Assembly (NCBI GenBank): GCA_009773995.1
Contig: VSMY01000079.1
Location: 1 to 12,986, forward strand
Direction of reading: 5' to 3'
Length of the DNA: 12,986 bases
Source of the DNA: Oscillibacter sp.
Lineage (GTDB): Bacteria; Bacillota; Clostridia; Oscillospirales; Oscillospiraceae
Position 1 is the first letter of the stretch. Each line of letters starts with the position of its first letter. The notes under the pieces were generated by a model that was not told the origin of the DNA, did not search any database, and saw only the letters and a program-made list of their open reading frames with translations. The translations under genes and the position numbers were made by a program. Of the stretch, positions 12,549 through 12,986 are shown piece by piece.

Positions 12549-12986
12549 ATGGAAAACTGGTGGCTGACCATCTTTTTGTACTTCGGCGGGGTGGCTCTGG
12601 CGTCCTATCTCCTGGGCTGCTTCAATGGCGCGGTGATTGTGTCCAAGTATATCCTCCGGGACGACGTGCGGAACCACGGCAGCGGCAACGCGGGGCTGAC
12701 GAATTTCCACCGGACCTTCGGCGGGGGGCTGACCTTCGTGGTGATTCTCTGCGACGTTTTAAAGGCGGTGCTGGCCGTGCTGCTGGGGAGCTGGCTTTTC
12801 ACCTGGGATCCGGTGCTGGGCAAGTACTACGCGGCCCTGTTCTGCCTGCTGGGCCACATGTTCCCCTGCATGTTCCATTTCAAGGGAGGAAAAGGCATCC
12901 TCTCCGGCGGCACCGTGGCGCTGATGATCGACTGGCGCATCGCCATGGTGGTCTGGGGGTGCTTCCTGATTCTGACGGCCCTGACC
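12549..12986 (+). CDS. plsY: Glycerol-3-phosphate acyltransferase PlsY, 3' end outside window
   Basis: The first 146 residues are present. The family motifs are GCFNGAVIVSK (about 23-33), GSGNAGLTNFHRTFG (44-58) and GHMFPCMFHFKGGKG (about 101-115, the acyl-phosphate/phosphate-binding region). Membrane spans are near 5-27, 60-78, 87-105 and 120 onward. PlsY transfers the acyl group from acyl-phosphate to glycerol-3-phosphate at the membrane, the first step of phospholipid synthesis. AAGGAGG, inside the last codons of der, lies eight bases before ATG 12549, so translation is likely coupled to der. The family is about 200 residues long, so roughly a quarter is missing at the window edge. Confidence 0.96.
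   Translation, partial: MENWWLTIFLYFGGVALASYLLGCFNGAVIVSKYILRDDVRNHGSGNAGLTNFHRTFGGGLTFVVILCDVLKAVLAVLLGSWLFTWDPVLGKYYAALFCLLGHMFPCMFHFKGGKGILSGGTVALMIDWRIAMVVWGCFLILTALT

Noticed and set aside
11172..12710. Long minus-strand open frame (512 codons) opposite der
   Set aside because: Antisense shadow of der and plsY; no ribosome site and low-complexity composition.

Overview
The window looks like a chromosomal segment of a high-GC, endospore-forming, motile Clostridia, most plausibly an Oscillospiraceae-type gut bacterium (Flavonifractor / Intestinimonas / Oscillibacter range). This rests on GC-rich codon usage combined with Firmicutes gene sets: YceD-rpmF, a YtrA-type GntR regulator with its ABC exporter, der-plsY, and a Csp/SleC spore germination locus. 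It also rests on strong AGGAGG ribosome sites and textbook sigma-A promoters with 17-bp spacers. The placement is an inference from composition and gene content, not a search result.

Layout. A truncated RluA-type pseudouridine synthase (minus strand) faces away from an unrecognised 153-residue cytoplasmic protein (plus). A consensus sigma-A promoter then starts the yceD-rpmF ribosome-assembly operon, which ends in a hairpin terminator. Just after that lies a 39-residue single-span membrane microprotein. A large Cache/HAMP chemoreceptor with its own promoter follows. It converges on a minus-strand gene across a 15-bp shared terminator hairpin.

The centre (4481-9075) is the most interesting part. 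It holds a pro-SleC-like spore cortex hydrolase (minus strand) and, divergent from it, a two-gene operon of Csp-family subtilisin-like proteases. By analogy with Clostridium perfringens and Clostridioides difficile, Csp protease removes the N-terminal pro-segment of SleC when germinants are sensed, and SleC then degrades the cortex. Here both Csp proteins keep Asp-His-Ser triads, and SleC carries a Val-Val pair at about the position where the C. perfringens pro-enzyme is cut.

After this come a GntR/YtrA repressor, an ABC ATPase and an ABC-2 permease as one tightly packed operon with palindromes over the promoter and a strong terminator. The window ends with der (ribosome-assembly GTPase, GC-rich hairpin beside its ribosome site) and the first 146 codons of plsY (phospholipid synthesis). 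I saw no RNA genes, mobile elements or CRISPR arrays.
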